A stretch of DNA of 64,000 nt, from assembly GCF_000758725.1 (NCBI RefSeq), contig NZ_CP009428.1, positions 2,976,001-3,040,000 on the forward strand, read 5' to 3'. The translations under genes and the position numbers were made by a program. The notes under the pieces were generated by a model that ran no database searches, was not told the DNA's origin, and saw only the letters and a list, made by a program, of their open reading frames with translations. This document shows, piece by piece, positions 40,471 through 48,596 of this stretch (the first letter of the stretch is position 1; each line of letters starts with the position of its first letter). This stretch comes from Paenibacillus odorifer (GTDB lineage: Bacteria; Bacillota; Bacilli; Paenibacillales; Paenibacillaceae).

Positions 40471-41234
40471 AGCCGGGATGCGTAGCTATAGTTGGAGCGG
40501 GACCGGGAGATCCAGAACTTATAACGATAAAAGCGATGCGGCGAATCCAAGAAGCAGACGTTATTTTATATGATCGCTTGGTAAATGAAGAATTGCTTAA
40601 CTATGCCAAAGCCGGAGTAGTAGTAATCTATTGTGGTAAATCTCCAGGCCAGCATTCAATGTCACAGGAGAAAATTAACGGGCTGCTCATTCAATATGCT
40701 AGCGAAGGCCGTAGAGTCGTCCGACTCAAGGGTGGAGACCCCTTCGTATTCGGCAGAGGCGGGGAAGAAGCACTGGCTGTCGTGCAAGCTGGTATTCCTT
40801 ATGAAGTCATTCCGGGTATAACTTCCGCAATCGGTGTAGCCGCTTCCGCTGGAATTCCCCTGACACATCGTGGTATTGCAGCGTCTTTTGCCGTCGTCAC
40901 GGGTAGTCGCTGCCCTGAGCATGTTGCCCCTATACAATGGAACCGGTTAGCACATAGTGTAGATACTCTTGTTATTTATATGGGAGTTAGTCAATTAAGC
41001 CATATTCGTGAACAACTCTTAATACACGGAAAAGATGCCCAAACACCGATTGCGTTGATTGAGAATGGTACATTTGCTTGCCAACGAACAGTGACAGGCA
41101 CGCTGGAGAATATCGATAAGCTGGCAGTGGCCACAAAGATTAAAAATCCTGCTCTTATTATAGTAGGGGAAGTTGTGAAGGTGAGAGAGCAGCTGATACA
41201 TTTACAGGGATTAGTGAGATCGGAAATTAGCTAA
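40467..41234 (+). CDS. cobA: uroporphyrinogen-III C-methyltransferase
   Basis: A 255-residue SAM-dependent enzyme (SUMT) that methylates uroporphyrinogen III at C2 and C7 to precorrin-2, the precursor of siroheme, the cofactor of NirB. Family motifs seen: VGAGPGDPELITIKAMRRI, DVILYDRLV, RLKGGDPFVFGRGGEEA and GITSAIGVAASAGIPLTHRG. No uroporphyrinogen-III synthase domain is fused. It ends the nitrite operon and starts with a translational overlap. The other siroheme enzymes are not nearby. Confidence 0.95.
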   Translation: MKPGCVAIVGAGPGDPELITIKAMRRIQEADVILYDRLVNEELLNYAKAGVVVIYCGKSPGQHSMSQEKINGLLIQYASEGRRVVRLKGGDPFVFGRGGEEALAVVQAGIPYEVIPGITSAIGVAASAGIPLTHRGIAASFAVVTGSRCPEHVAPIQWNRLAHSVDTLVIYMGVSQLSHIREQLLIHGKDAQTPIALIENGTFACQRTVTGTLENIDKLAVATKIKNPALIIVGEVVKVREQLIHLQGLVRSEIS

Positions 41235-41671
41235 ACACGGGAAAAGTGTTCGATCACAGTGGATAGCAGATGTCGATGTCATGAAAAGATAAAGGAGCAG
41301 CGGTTCTCCAATAATAGGAGAACCGCTGCTCCTTTTTTAGAGCGTTGTTTGGCTGTTTTTACACCGCCGAGTCATATTCAGTCTGCTTAAGCTTAAGGAC
41401 CCGGATGACGTTATTAGCATGTATTTAACCATTTGAGCATGGTTTCGGACCCCAGTGACACTATTCCATATGAAGAGCTTGATATTGAGTGATTTTGGTG
41501 CCAATTGCGGCTATGGAGTCCGTTAACATTCCAAATGTGAGCTAATGCTGCGTATAAGGTCAGCTGAGTCCTATAGCGGAAACGAATCTAGTAAAAACAC
41601 AATGTTAGTAGGGGATAAGCACAGTCATTTTATGATGCCTCGCATTTAATAAATGGAGAGGATGTGATGAG
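41235..41671. other. long intergenic region with degenerate repeats
   Basis: About 430 bases. The terminator of the nitrite operon is at 41291-41338. The rest contains short units such as GGACCCCAGTGACACTATTCC-like, GCTATGGAGTCCGTTA and GAGTCCTATAGCGGAAACG, in which GAGTCC/GGAC and CTAT/ATAG recur in both orientations. No gene is evident. Confidence 0.5.
41291..41338 (+). terminator. terminator of the nitrite operon
   Basis: AAAGGAGCAGCGGTTCTCC pairs perfectly with GGAGAACCGCTGCTCCTTT around seven bases and is followed by TTT. Among the longest stems in this window. Confidence 0.95.
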
Positions 41672-42481
41672 ATGACAGAAGGCGAGTTTATAGCGAAGAT
41701 TGCAAATTTTGCTGTAAAGGACATGCAGCTCACTAAGGTTCCCGCTTCGTTAACCATTGCTCAAGCGGCTCTGGAGTCAGGCTGGGGCAGCAGTGGATTG
41801 ACTGTGAAAGCGAATAATTTGTTTGGGATCAAAGGAAGTGGACCTGCTGGCAGCATTACTGTACAAACTACTGAATATATTAACGGTAAAGCTGTTAAAG
41901 TTAATGCCCCTTTTCGAGCCTACAACAACTGGGGAGAATCTATCGCGGATCACTCCGAATTGATTGTGAATGGAGTCTCATGGAATCGCAACCTTTACAG
42001 CAAGGTTCTCGGTGCGAGTGGCAAGGCGGCCGCACAAGAGATTGCCGCAGCTGGCTACGCTACTGATCCGAACTATGCAGCTAAGCTGATTCAAATTATG
42101 AATACCTATAATCTGTATCAATATGACGACAAATCCATGGGAGGAGATGATGAGATGTCCGCAGAGGATAAGCAAAAGCTTGTTAGTCTAGAATCGGAAG
42201 TAAAGGAACTGCGTGCCCTTATTGCAGTTCTTACAGCTAGCAGGGATACGCTGAAAACAGGTGTGCAAGAACAGGGGCAGTCGATCACTAAGCTTACAGA
42301 TCGGGTGGCATTAATTGAAAATCGAGCAGTCATGAATGTCCCTGCATGGGCTGAGGCGGCTGTGAAAACAGCGACTGCGGCAGGACTTCTCGATACTCCA
42401 TCGGGTGGCAGTTACGATTTCTATCGCATATTAACGGTGCTGAACCGTGCAGGTTTACTTGTAACAGAAAGTAAAAAATGA
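41672..42481 (+). CDS. glucosaminidase-type (GH73) endolysin
   Basis: A 269-residue protein without a signal peptide. Residues ~5-150 form a GH73-type glucosaminidase domain: PASLTIAQAALESGWGSSGL carries the catalytic Glu, with NNLFGIKG and FRAYNNWGESIADHSELI. A coiled coil follows (residues ~160-215), and the end VPAWAEAAVKTATAAGLLDT is a small domain seen in Paenibacillus cell-wall proteins. No signal peptide plus a holin-like gene behind it suggest a phage-derived lysis cassette. It would cut the glycan strands of peptidoglycan. Confidence 0.85.
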   Translation: MTEGEFIAKIANFAVKDMQLTKVPASLTIAQAALESGWGSSGLTVKANNLFGIKGSGPAGSITVQTTEYINGKAVKVNAPFRAYNNWGESIADHSELIVNGVSWNRNLYSKVLGASGKAAAQEIAAAGYATDPNYAAKLIQIMNTYNLYQYDDKSMGGDDEMSAEDKQKLVSLESEVKELRALIAVLTASRDTLKTGVQEQGQSITKLTDRVALIENRAVMNVPAWAEAAVKTATAAGLLDTPSGGSYDFYRILTVLNRAGLLVTESKK

Positions 42482-42501
42482 AATAAGGAGGATTAAAAAA
42501 C

Positions 42502-42786
42502 ATGTATAACGATGCTCTCAACAGTGTGCTTGCCTTTGCTTCAGTCCTAGCTGTTTTTGTAATGGCACTAGTACAACTTGTGAAGAATAGCATTGAACTT
42601 CCGCGGAACATTGTGCCAGTTGTGGGGTTGGGTATTGGCTTGCTGGTTGGAGCAGTTGCCTATCCGTTCACTGATATGAATCTGATTCTGCGACTCTGGG
42701 CGGGGGGGCTTGCGGGACTATCAGCGACCGGGTTGTTTGAACTGGCGTTTAATAAAAGGGATGGGACGAAAAAAGATGATAAATAG
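42502..42786 (+). CDS. holin-like small membrane protein
   Basis: A 94-residue protein with three hydrophobic segments (LAFASVLAVFVMALVQL, NIVPVVGLGIGLLVGAVAY, LWAGGLAGLSATGLFELAF) and a basic C-terminal tail (NKRDGTKKDDK), the usual layout of phage holins. It follows the endolysin gene by ~20 bases with AGGAGG in front, so the pair is likely co-expressed. No phage structural genes are nearby, so this is probably a domesticated lysis cassette, perhaps used at mother-cell lysis. Confidence 0.75.
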   Translation: MYNDALNSVLAFASVLAVFVMALVQLVKNSIELPRNIVPVVGLGIGLLVGAVAYPFTDMNLILRLWAGGLAGLSATGLFELAFNKRDGTKKDDK

Positions 42787-42898
42787 ATTTTGCCTATGAG
42801 TTTTATAAAACAATCGTTTTACACTGGTAATGTGGCTATGCATTCTATCGAGAACACTAATATATTATGGTATGCCAATATATAAAGGGGGTGCAACG

Positions 42899-43321
42899 AT
42901 GGGAACTTACCTTGATGCAAGAACATCTCAAAATGCCAGCCTCGCCAACTCTATATCTATTCCTATTACGGTACTTAACACGCCGCAGCTCTTTGGACAG
43001 ATTGGGTTGTTAACGGCTGGAGTGACTACCAATCCACGCGTTCTTCTTAAAGGAACGATATCTGTAACGCTTCCGTTAGCTTTAGTAGGTATCACAATTA
43101 CGATTGTAAGAGGAACCTTGGCTACTGATCCAAAAGTGTATTCTGCTACTTCTACTTTTTCTCTTAGTCTTCTGGCTCCGCAAGTAATAACCTTTTCAGC
43201 AGCGGATTTCTTACCAGCCATTACACCTCAGCTCACTTATACAGCATTTGTATCTTCTAATCTTCTCGGTACAGTACGTGTGGGTCCGGAAAGCTTTGAT
43301 GGTATTTTAGTTTCTGATTAG
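42899..43321 (+). CDS. secreted or spore-surface-like beta-rich protein, hypothetical
   Basis: A 140-residue hydrophobic protein, very rich in Thr, Ser, Val and Ala, with few charges. Repeated strands such as LANSISIPITVLNTP, LLTAGVTTNPRVLLKGTISV and RVGPESFDG suggest a beta sandwich. Similar short proteins are annotated as exosporium-type in spore formers, but I cannot confirm this. ATG at 42899 has AAGGGGGTG; the longer frame has no site. No signal peptide is seen. Confidence 0.55.
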   Translation: MGTYLDARTSQNASLANSISIPITVLNTPQLFGQIGLLTAGVTTNPRVLLKGTISVTLPLALVGITITIVRGTLATDPKVYSATSTFSLSLLAPQVITFSAADFLPAITPQLTYTAFVSSNLLGTVRVGPESFDGILVSD

Positions 43322-43334
43322 ATGTTGAGCTCAT

Positions 43335-43371
43335 AACCTCGCTGGTAGCCCAGTGGAGGTCTTTTTTTTTA
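43335..43371 (+). terminator. terminator after the spore-surface-like gene
   Basis: ACCTC and GAGGT with inner CTGG/CCAG pairing, followed by nine T's. Confidence 0.8.
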
Positions 43372-43444
43372 ACCGTACGCCCAATCTTCTAGGGGGATAA
43401 ATACATATTATATATTGTATTCTAAATACGGAGGAGGTCTTCTC

Positions 43445-43549
43445 ATGGGTGCTGAATATGGTCAGGTTGGTGGCGCTTTTACTTCTACAGGCGCAATCTT
43501 AGTATTGTTCATCTTATTAGTAATTATTACAAGTGCATGTATGTTCTAA
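43445..43549 (+). CDS. YjcZ-type sporulation microprotein
   Basis: A 34-residue frame too short for most gene finders. ATG at 43445 is preceded by GGAGGAGG, and the product has a Gly-rich N-terminus (MGAEYGQVGGAF) and a hydrophobic C-terminus (ILVLFILLVIITSACMF). This is the pattern of the YjcZ/SscA family of small spore-coat assembly proteins, where GGxF...(F/I)LVxFILLxII is usual. The gene lies between two terminators, so it is a single unit. Confidence 0.75.
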   Translation: MGAEYGQVGGAFTSTGAILVLFILLVIITSACMF

Positions 43550-43562
43550 ATTTCTAAAATAG

Positions 43563-43608
43563 CAGGGCTCCATGTTGGCATTTTGCCGACTTGGGGCTTT
43601 TTTTTGTA
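43563..43608 (+). terminator. terminator after the YjcZ-type gene
   Basis: An imperfect stem (GTTGGC/GCCGAC in the middle, outer GCTCC/GGGGC) is followed by eight T's, ~15 bases after the stop. Confidence 0.65.
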
Positions 43609-43777
43609 AATGTTGTGTCCATTAAAGCTATATAAATTAATAAATTAAAAGAATACTAATCACGTAGTGAATAACATGAGTTTACAATACTGTGATTTTG
43701 AATATTCAAATATACATGGTATCTTAGTCTGATAACATAGATTAATACTGTTAAATTTTATTTAGGAGAGAGCTAGT

Positions 43778-44734
43778 TTGAAGAAAAAAATGATGATCGG
43801 AATTTCTTCTGTTATTGTACTTTTAATCATTGTTGTGACTGTGGGAAGTTTTTATTTCTATCATGTTGCTATTGCACGTGCTTCAAAGGATTTCTTAAAT
43901 GAAAGCCCTGACCTGCAGTCCAGTCCAGAGGTAGAACAATCTAAAGATACCTCGAAGGCAGACCAAGAGTGGTGGGATACCCAGAGCTTTGATAGATGGG
44001 AGATAGATTCTGATGACGGAATACAGCTTAAAGCGTACTATTTAGCTGCCCCTGAACATTCCGATAAGACAGTGATTGTTGCTCATGGGTATGCTGGAAA
44101 TGCAACTCAAATGAGTGGATATGCCAGAATGTATTATGAGAGACTTGGATATAATATTTTGCTGCCGGATGCCAGAGGACATGGTGAAAGTGGCGGTGAC
44201 TATATCGGATTTGGATGGCCTGAACGTAAGGATTACCTGAAGTGGATTCAGAGTGCCCTAAAAGCAAATGGTGAGGATACACAGATCATCCTGCACGGTG
44301 TTTCCATGGGGGGAGCTACCGTTATGATGACAAGCGGAGAGGATTTACCAGCTAATGTTAAAGCAATTGTGGAAGATTGCGGTTATACCTCAGTGAAGGA
44401 CGAGCTTACCTTTCAATTAAAAAGAATGTACCATCTCCCCGCCTTTCCAATTGTAGATACGACCAGTATGCTAACAAAGATTCGGGCAGGTTATTCCTTT
44501 AGTGAAGCCTCGGCTTTAGAACAGGTGAAGAAATCTAAAACGCCGACCCTGTTTATTCATGGCGATAATGATACTTTTGTTCCTACGGAAATGGTTCATA
44601 CCGTATATGAAAATAGTCCGGTCGAGAAGGAGCTTTACATCGTTCCTAATGCGGGCCACGGAGAAGCTTTCCGCATGGACCCGGTTAAGTATGAGAGCGT
44701 AGTTACTGAGTTTGTCGGAAGATTTGTGAAATAG
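43778..44734 (+). CDS. membrane-anchored alpha/beta hydrolase (YqkD-like)
   Basis: A 318-residue protein with one N-terminal membrane segment (IGISSVIVLLIIVVTVGSF) after a basic start, then an alpha/beta hydrolase: oxyanion motif HGYAGNATQM, nucleophile Ser in HGVSMGGATV, acid in HGDNDTFVP and His in NAGHGEAF. All members of a Ser-Asp-His triad are present. The family is often named after B. subtilis YqkD; the substrate is unknown. TTG start with AGGAGAG upstream. The gene has its own terminator. Confidence 0.85.
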   Translation: MKKKMMIGISSVIVLLIIVVTVGSFYFYHVAIARASKDFLNESPDLQSSPEVEQSKDTSKADQEWWDTQSFDRWEIDSDDGIQLKAYYLAAPEHSDKTVIVAHGYAGNATQMSGYARMYYERLGYNILLPDARGHGESGGDYIGFGWPERKDYLKWIQSALKANGEDTQIILHGVSMGGATVMMTSGEDLPANVKAIVEDCGYTSVKDELTFQLKRMYHLPAFPIVDTTSMLTKIRAGYSFSEASALEQVKKSKTPTLFIHGDNDTFVPTEMVHTVYENSPVEKELYIVPNAGHGEAFRMDPVKYESVVTEFVGRFVK

Positions 44735-44746
44735 TTGCTGCTGAAA

Positions 44747-44774
44747 AGGCTGCCGAAAGGGTAGTCTTTTTGTG
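44747..44774 (+). terminator. terminator of the hydrolase gene
   Basis: AAGGCTGCC and GGGTAGTCTT arms around GAAA, followed by TTT; it lies 13 bases after the stop. Confidence 0.65.
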
Positions 44775-45047
44775 TTTATAAAACCGTTAAACATAAATTC
44801 GGGGCCCTATCTCTAGGGCCCCTTTCATGGGAGAGGAGAAACCGGACGAAGAGCTTATGGGGAAACGTAAGCCTGCTCCGCGGTTGTCTACGACATTTGT
44901 GGTGTCGATAATTACATGATGTCCCTGGAAGTCCAATCTTATACATTAAGATGACTTATTTCTCTGAATAAGCTGTTTCGCCTTCTTATTTCATATCTAG
45001 ACAAATTTTTTATTTCATCGCGCAAATGTGTTACGATAGGCGTGGAC

Positions 45048-45067
45048 TTATGCCCTTTTGGGCATAA
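45048..45067 (+). other. palindromic hairpin upstream of rsmD
   Basis: TTATGCCC and GGGCATAA form an eight-base perfect stem around TTTT. It lies 31 bases before the GTG start and has no T run, so it may be a leader or mRNA-stability element. Confidence 0.45.
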
Positions 45068-45097
45068 CAAACAGAGATATAGAGCGGGTGAATAACA

Positions 45098-45706
45098 GTG
45101 AGAGTGGTATCGGGAAGTGCAAAAGGAAGGCCGCTGAAGAGTGTTCCGGGAAGTGGGACAAGGCCTACGACCGATAAGGTGAAGGAAGCTGTATTTAGCA
45201 TGGTAGGCCCATATTTCGAAGGTGGAGCGGTGCTGGATTTGTTCGCCGGTACTGGTGGTTTGGGGATCGAAGCCTTAAGCAGAGGGATGGAAAGCGGTGT
45301 ATTTGTTGATATGGATCCTAAAAGTATCGACACGATCCGCGCCAATCTGAAGGCTACCAAGCTGGAAGAACAAGCGCAGGTCTACCGTAATGAAGCTGGA
45401 AGGGCGCTAGGTGCGCTGGAGAAGCGGGGAAAAGTTTTTGATTTGGTCTTTTTGGACCCTCCCTATCGCTTGAAGCACGGGGATGAACTTATGCTTATGA
45501 TGGTCGAAAAAGGAATGCTGCAAGAGGACGCGATTATTGTTCTGGAGCATGAATCAAGTTATGCCTATCCTGAAGATATTCCAGGATTTTATAGGCTGCG
45601 TCAGGCCGTATACGGAGAAACGACAATTTCTATTTACCAGTATGAAGCTAATCCTACAGAGGAAAGTGAAGCTGGTGAGGAGGTAGAGAATGAGTCAGCA
45701 AATTAG
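45098..45706 (+). CDS. rsmD: 16S rRNA (guanine(966)-N(2))-methyltransferase
   Basis: A 202-residue SAM-dependent enzyme that methylates G966 of 16S rRNA. It has VVSGSAKGRPLKSVPG at the N-terminus, the SAM motif LDLFAGTGGLGIEALSRG, and the catalytic DPPY in VFLDPPYRL. The GTG start is preceded by GAGCGGGTG. It overlaps coaD, the standard neighbour in Bacilli, by 17 bases. The C-terminal acidic tail is longer than usual. Confidence 0.93.
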   Translation: MRVVSGSAKGRPLKSVPGSGTRPTTDKVKEAVFSMVGPYFEGGAVLDLFAGTGGLGIEALSRGMESGVFVDMDPKSIDTIRANLKATKLEEQAQVYRNEAGRALGALEKRGKVFDLVFLDPPYRLKHGDELMLMMVEKGMLQEDAIIVLEHESSYAYPEDIPGFYRLRQAVYGETTISIYQYEANPTEESEAGEEVENESAN

Positions 45707-46202
45707 AAAAGAACGTGTTGCCATTTATCCAGGTACCTTTGATCCCGTGACTATGGGACATATGGATATTATTCGGCGCGCATCCAAGCAATTCGACCGT
45801 TTGATTGTAACGGTGCTTAATAATTTGAGTAAAAACCCGCTGTTTACTGTAGATGAACGGACAGAGCTATTAAGACAGGCAACCGCTGATATTCCCAATG
45901 TGGAAATTGACAGCTTCCGTGATCTGTTAGTGAATTATGTTCGTCAAAAAGATGCTCAGGTCATAGTTCGGGGTATCCGTACCGTTACTGACTTTGAATA
46001 TGAGCTGCAAAACGCATCGATCAACCATAGCCTGGATCCCGATGCGGAAACGATTTTTATGATGACTAATCCGAAATATTCCTACTTAAGTTCCAGTGTT
46101 GTTAAAGAGATCGCCCATTTCGGCGGGAATGTGACTGATTTTGTGACGCCTGAGGTTGAACAAGCGATGAAGCGTAAATTTAACCGAGTCGATGGCGAAT
46201 AG
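45690..46202 (+). CDS. coaD: phosphopantetheine adenylyltransferase
   Basis: A 170-residue enzyme of coenzyme A synthesis: it joins 4'-phosphopantetheine and ATP to dephospho-CoA. The nucleotide motif is YPGTFDPVTMGHMDII (T/HxGH as TMGH), with VRGIRTVTDFEYE and the ATP loop YSYLSSSVVKEI, the family ISSTxxRE form slightly altered. It overlaps the 3' end of the opposite-strand ylbJ gene by 23 bases. Confidence 0.96.
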   Translation: MSQQIRKERVAIYPGTFDPVTMGHMDIIRRASKQFDRLIVTVLNNLSKNPLFTVDERTELLRQATADIPNVEIDSFRDLLVNYVRQKDAQVIVRGIRTVTDFEYELQNASINHSLDPDAETIFMMTNPKYSYLSSSVVKEIAHFGGNVTDFVTPEVEQAMKRKFNRVDGE

Positions 46203-47406
46203 TACTTACCAGATAAGTTCCAGCAGATAATCCCAACAGTATGATGAGCAGAAGTGCTTGCAGACTTAGCAGCTGTGGAAAAGAGCTCCATATGTCCGTA
46301 ACATTCATGGTGCCGGTTGGAGTCGGGCGTGAGTCTGCAAGTGCTGGTAAAGCAGCTTTACGGATAGCCAGCAATGGTTTCCAGAGCAATAAAGTTAACA
46401 GAAAAGCATAAAGTCCATGCATCAGACGAACCGTAGCGTAGGGTAGAAATCTGACTCTGGCTTGTTTGAGCATGGTCAGCACCTGTAGTTGTGCACATAG
46501 TCCGCTCCAGCCCAGTGCAGCAGACAGCAAAGCTATCCCGAGCATACTAGAGGGACCTGTTCCAATGCTTTCCAGCCCTTTGCTGATTGCGTCGGCGCCT
46601 AAATGAATTTCCAGTAGGCTTGCTGGCAGAGCAGCTGGCAATGCGGGAAGTACAGTAGTGATGATATTGATGACTACAGCGAACATAATCATGTAACCGC
46701 CCACGACCATCAGACTTTGCACGGCATTAGCTACGGACTCACCGAGAAGCTTGCCGAAGCTGCGACCGTCTTTTGCTCTGGCATCTGTTGCTGCAAGCTG
46801 AACACGACTATATAAAGAAGGACGTTTGGTGTCCGCAGAAATCTTATCAACTGGTTTCGTGTTCGCTGACCGTCCCTTTAACAGAGCATCGGTATAGCTG
46901 GCTAGAAGTCCAGAGATCCAATGGATGGCCAGCAGGAAATAACCTGCTGAATTACTGTGTAGAAAAGCTATGCCAATTACTATAAGCATGGTTACTGGGC
47001 TGGCGAAGTGTGTAAGTGCTGCAAGTCGAGCGGCTTCCTTGTCAGAGATGCTGTTCTGCTTGTGTAGCTGCATGACCCCTCCAGCTCCACCGGGGAATCC
47101 GGCTGTGATTCCGAGTGCCAAGGTCCAGCCGCTGGCACCGGGCAGACGAAAGACCTTTTTCATCAATGGCTCCAGAAGCACTCCAAAACCATGCACGAAA
47201 CCCGAAGCGGTAAGCATCTCTGACAGCATCAGGAAGGGGAGCAGGGCAGGGAATACGAGTGTCCACCAAAGCTTCAATCCTTGGAGTGAAGCCTCAAAGG
47301 AGCTCTCTGGTGAGATAATAATTGCAATGGCTATCAGGATTGCCATAATCCCGGGTATAAATGGTGTGGAGCGTGTAGCTAGTCGGCGTATTTGAATATT
47401 TTTCAT
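46180..47406 (-). CDS. ylbJ: sporulation integral membrane protein YlbJ
   Basis: A 408-residue membrane protein of the YlbJ family (nucleoside-recognition-type gate domain). Typical features: LWWTLVFPALLPFLMLSEML, GITAGFPGGAGGVMQLHKQ, and the later AALGWSGLCAQ. In Bacillus YlbJ is needed for spore-cortex formation and is found next to ylbL and ylbM, as here. It runs opposite to its neighbours and overlaps coaD by 23 bases at the 3' end. Confidence 0.93.
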   Translation of the reverse strand: MKNIQIRRLATRSTPFIPGIMAILIAIAIIISPESSFEASLQGLKLWWTLVFPALLPFLMLSEMLTASGFVHGFGVLLEPLMKKVFRLPGASGWTLALGITAGFPGGAGGVMQLHKQNSISDKEAARLAALTHFASPVTMLIVIGIAFLHSNSAGYFLLAIHWISGLLASYTDALLKGRSANTKPVDKISADTKRPSLYSRVQLAATDARAKDGRSFGKLLGESVANAVQSLMVVGGYMIMFAVVINIITTVLPALPAALPASLLEIHLGADAISKGLESIGTGPSSMLGIALLSAALGWSGLCAQLQVLTMLKQARVRFLPYATVRLMHGLYAFLLTLLLWKPLLAIRKAALPALADSRPTPTGTMNVTDIWSSFPQLLSLQALLLIILLGLSAGTYLVSTIRHRLG

Positions 47407-47558
47407 TTCTCAGATCACCTCTTCATAACTTAAGGCATGGACGATGTGTTATCAATTTATGCAGAGTAGACAACCATCATGCCAAACCACTAGTCGAAGC
47501 GGTAATGAAGTTCAATCATTCATATCCTAAATGTGCCGCGGGAAAGAAGGGAAGAGCA

Positions 47559-48596
47559 GTGAAGCAACTGAAGCATCGGCCGGGTTTCCGCGCCACAGCT
47601 TATCTGTTTACGTTTGTAGTTATCGTGTATGTATTTGTTTTTATGAACACCCCGTACATCGTATATCAGCCAGGCAGTGCATCTGAAGTTGCCCCTATGA
47701 TTAAGGTGGAGAATGCCGATCCGGCTGAAGAAGGAACGTTTATGATGACTACGGTGTCTGCTAGTTATGCTAATGTGGCCTTATTGGTCGCCTCTGCTTT
47801 TAATTCCAATTCAGAGGTTGTGCGAAAAGAAACCCGGCTAGGGGATAAGTCAGAAGACGAATATGCTGCGGAGCAGGTTTTTTATATGAATAGCTCACAG
47901 TCTTATTCTGTTCAGGCCGCTTATCATGCAGCGGGAATTCCATATGAGGATGTAGTGGATTATCTCTACGTCTTTTCGGTTCCTGTAGAAAGTAATAAAG
48001 GACAATTTCTGCCGGGTGATAAAATCATTAGCGTAGAAGGACAAAAAGTGCCCGATCCTGAAGCACTGTCTAAACTGCTCTCCACTAAAAAAATCGGAGA
48101 TCAAGTCGCTGTTGTTTTGCAAAGAAATGGCAAGGAAGTTAAAGAACGAGTGACGCTGGTTGAAATAAAGGATAAAGAGGGCGCGGCCGTTCGACCTGGT
48201 TTTGGAGTCACTATTGCCGCCGTTCAAAAAGTAAAACCAAAAGAAGCAGGGAAAGCTGTCAGTTTTGTAGATACAAATGTTGGCGGACCTTCGGCAGGGC
48301 TAATGTTCACTATGGAAATTTACAATCGCCTTACTTCTGGTGATTTAACTAAAGGCCATAGGGTTGCAGGGACGGGTACGATTAACGCTGAGGGTGTGGT
48401 AGGTGCTATCGGTGGAGTGAAACACAAGATCGTGGCTGCGGACCGAGAAGGGGCGGAGATTTTTTTCGTGCCTGTTAAGAATTATGACGAAGCCAAAGCA
48501 AAAGCTGATAAAATCGGCACATCTATGAAGCTGGTGCCTGTATCTACGCTGGATGAGGCGCTGAAGTATATGGAGGAACTGCCGGTCAAACCATGA
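47559..48596 (+). CDS. ylbL: Lon-type membrane protease with PDZ domain (YlbL)
   Basis: A ~345-residue membrane-anchored protease. After one TM helix (LFTFVVIVYVFVFM) come a PDZ domain (near GDKIISVEGQKVPDPEAL) and a Lon-type C-terminal domain with the catalytic Ser in GGPSAGLMF (near residue 245) and Lys in VKHKIVAA (near 290). In Bacillus, YlbL degrades substrates such as YneA with CtpA. The GTG at 47559 has AGAAGG at 8 bases, and is preferred over the ATG at 47505. Its end overlaps the opposite-strand gene by 11 bases. Confidence 0.93.
   Translation: MKQLKHRPGFRATAYLFTFVVIVYVFVFMNTPYIVYQPGSASEVAPMIKVENADPAEEGTFMMTTVSASYANVALLVASAFNSNSEVVRKETRLGDKSEDEYAAEQVFYMNSSQSYSVQAAYHAAGIPYEDVVDYLYVFSVPVESNKGQFLPGDKIISVEGQKVPDPEALSKLLSTKKIGDQVAVVLQRNGKEVKERVTLVEIKDKEGAAVRPGFGVTIAAVQKVKPKEAGKAVSFVDTNVGGPSAGLMFTMEIYNRLTSGDLTKGHRVAGTGTINAEGVVGAIGGVKHKIVAADREGAEIFFVPVKNYDEAKAKADKIGTSMKLVPVSTLDEALKYMEELPVKP

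Larger units (their letters stand above)
44735..45097. other. intergenic region upstream of rsmD
   Basis: About 360 bases. A terminator-like hairpin (AGGCTGCC/GGGTAGTCT, then TTTTT) is at 44747-44774. A GGGGCCCT/AGGGCCCC hairpin lies at 44802-44823. A further perfect stem, TTATGCCC/GGGCATAA, lies at 45048-45067 just before rsmD. No gene is evident. Confidence 0.6.
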
